Translations under genes and position numbers: made by a program
The notes under the pieces: model-generated
Database searches by the model: none
What the model saw: the letters and a program-made list of their open reading frames with translations, nothing else
What the model was told of the DNA's origin: nothing
In this document: one piece after another, positions 6,033 through 6,213 of the stretch
Numbering within the stretch: position 1 is the first letter of the stretch
Layout: each line of letters starts with the position of its first letter
Assembly: GCA_929200485.1 (NCBI GenBank)
Contig: CAKMZU010000193.1
Span: 568 to 6,780, forward strand
Direction: 5' to 3'
Source: an uncultured Gammaproteobacteria bacterium
GTDB taxonomy: Bacteria; Pseudomonadota; Gammaproteobacteria; Pseudomonadales; DT-91
DNA length: 6,213 nucleotides

Positions 6033-6084
6033 GATCAATAAAATATTTTTGTACGCGCAAACATTGAATTATTAGTTAGTTTGG

Positions 6085-6119
6085 ATGGAATCTATCTCAA
6101 GCCCGTCAATAGATTTTAT
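6085..6119. repeat. Long imperfect inverted repeat in the 3' intergenic region, possible weak terminator
   Basis: AATCTAT (6089-6095) pairs with ATAGATT (6109-6115) across a 13-nt loop. In plus-strand RNA the stem extends outward to 6085 and 6119 with two G-U pairs, giving about 11 pairs. The 3' arm runs into TTTT (6114-6117). The stem is AT-rich, so termination would be inefficient at best. The surrounding stretch 5975-6129 shows no gene on either strand. Confidence 0.25.
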
Positions 6120-6129
6120 AAAGATATCG

Positions 6130-6213
6130 CTAGTTTTTTACTCGTAATTCAAATAAAAATGGCTCTTTCGCAGGTTCGCTGATCACGTTAGAGCCTCTTG
6201 ACGGATTTTGAGA
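6130..6213 (-). CDS. Possible 3' end of a convergent gene, cut by window edge
   Basis: On the minus strand one frame is open from the window edge for 27 codons and ends at TAG (6130-6132). The translation is hydrophilic and protein-like, ending EPFLFELRVKN, while the other two minus frames stop within ten codons. I do not recognise the protein. A 27-codon open stretch in one of three frames can arise by chance, so this is a tentative call. If real, it is transcribed toward fbiC and the 5975-6129 gap is a convergent intergenic region. Confidence 0.3.
   Translation of the reverse strand, partial: SQNPSRGSNVISEPAKEPFLFELRVKN
6161..6195 (-). repeat. Inverted repeat GGCTCT/AGAGCC followed by a T-rich run on the minus strand
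   Basis: GGCTCT (6161-6166) and AGAGCC (6190-6195) are perfect 6-bp arms with a 23-nt loop. Read on the minus strand the stem is followed by ATTTTTATTT, which resembles a terminator for a gene arriving from the right. It conflicts with reading the same bases as a coding 3' end. The long loop weakens the terminator view. Confidence 0.2.

Noticed and set aside
1..6213. tRNA or rRNA genes, CRISPR arrays, insertion sequences, attachment sites
   Set aside because: No cloverleaf, regularly spaced repeat, transposase or terminal inverted repeat was seen on either strand.

Overview
The window carries a complete, compact operon for the deazaflavin cofactor F420, read left to right from about 511 to 5974: npdG (F420H2:NADP oxidoreductase), cofE (F420-0:gamma-glutamyl ligase), cofD (phospholactate/FO transferase), cofC (guanylyltransferase that makes the activated side-chain donor) and a fused fbiC (FO synthase, CofG plus CofH radical-SAM halves). 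Gaps are 20 and 28 bp for the first two junctions and about 9 bp for cofD/cofC, and cofC and fbiC overlap. This spacing suggests a single transcript. A sigma70-like promoter (TTGCTA, 17 bp, TATAAA) lies just ahead of npdG.

To the left, a short-chain dehydrogenase/reductase (SDR) gene points the other way and runs off the edge. Only its first 117 codons are present. It shares a 159-bp divergent intergenic region with the operon, and that region holds several small inverted repeats. To the right of fbiC lie about 155 bp of AT-rich sequence with several hairpins and no convincing gene. The last 84 bp are open on the minus strand and could be the 3' end of a convergent gene, but this is weakly supported.

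The organism looks like a Gram-negative bacterium, probably a proteobacterium and perhaps a gammaproteobacterium. The reasons are moderate GC (roughly mid-40s percent by eye), mixed strong and weak Shine-Dalgarno sites, E. coli-like promoter hexamers, a fused FbiC, and a stand-alone CofE rather than the two-domain FbiB of mycobacteria. Taxonomy cannot be proven from this window. F420 was long regarded as archaeal and actinobacterial, and proteobacterial operons of this kind are generally viewed as acquired by transfer.

How the genes work together: FbiC makes FO from tyrosine and the flavin-pathway diaminouracil. CofC activates a three-carbon phosphoacid with GTP. CofD joins it to FO, giving F420-0 or a variant, and CofE adds glutamates. 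NpdG then exchanges hydride between F420 and NADP(H), so NADPH is the likely reductant. No other F420-using enzyme is visible. The open questions are which side-chain precursor CofC uses, given that no dehydro-F420 reductase domain is present, and which enzymes consume the F420H2. The most distinctive unexplained DNA structure is a perfect 23-nt inverted repeat inside the 3' part of cofD.
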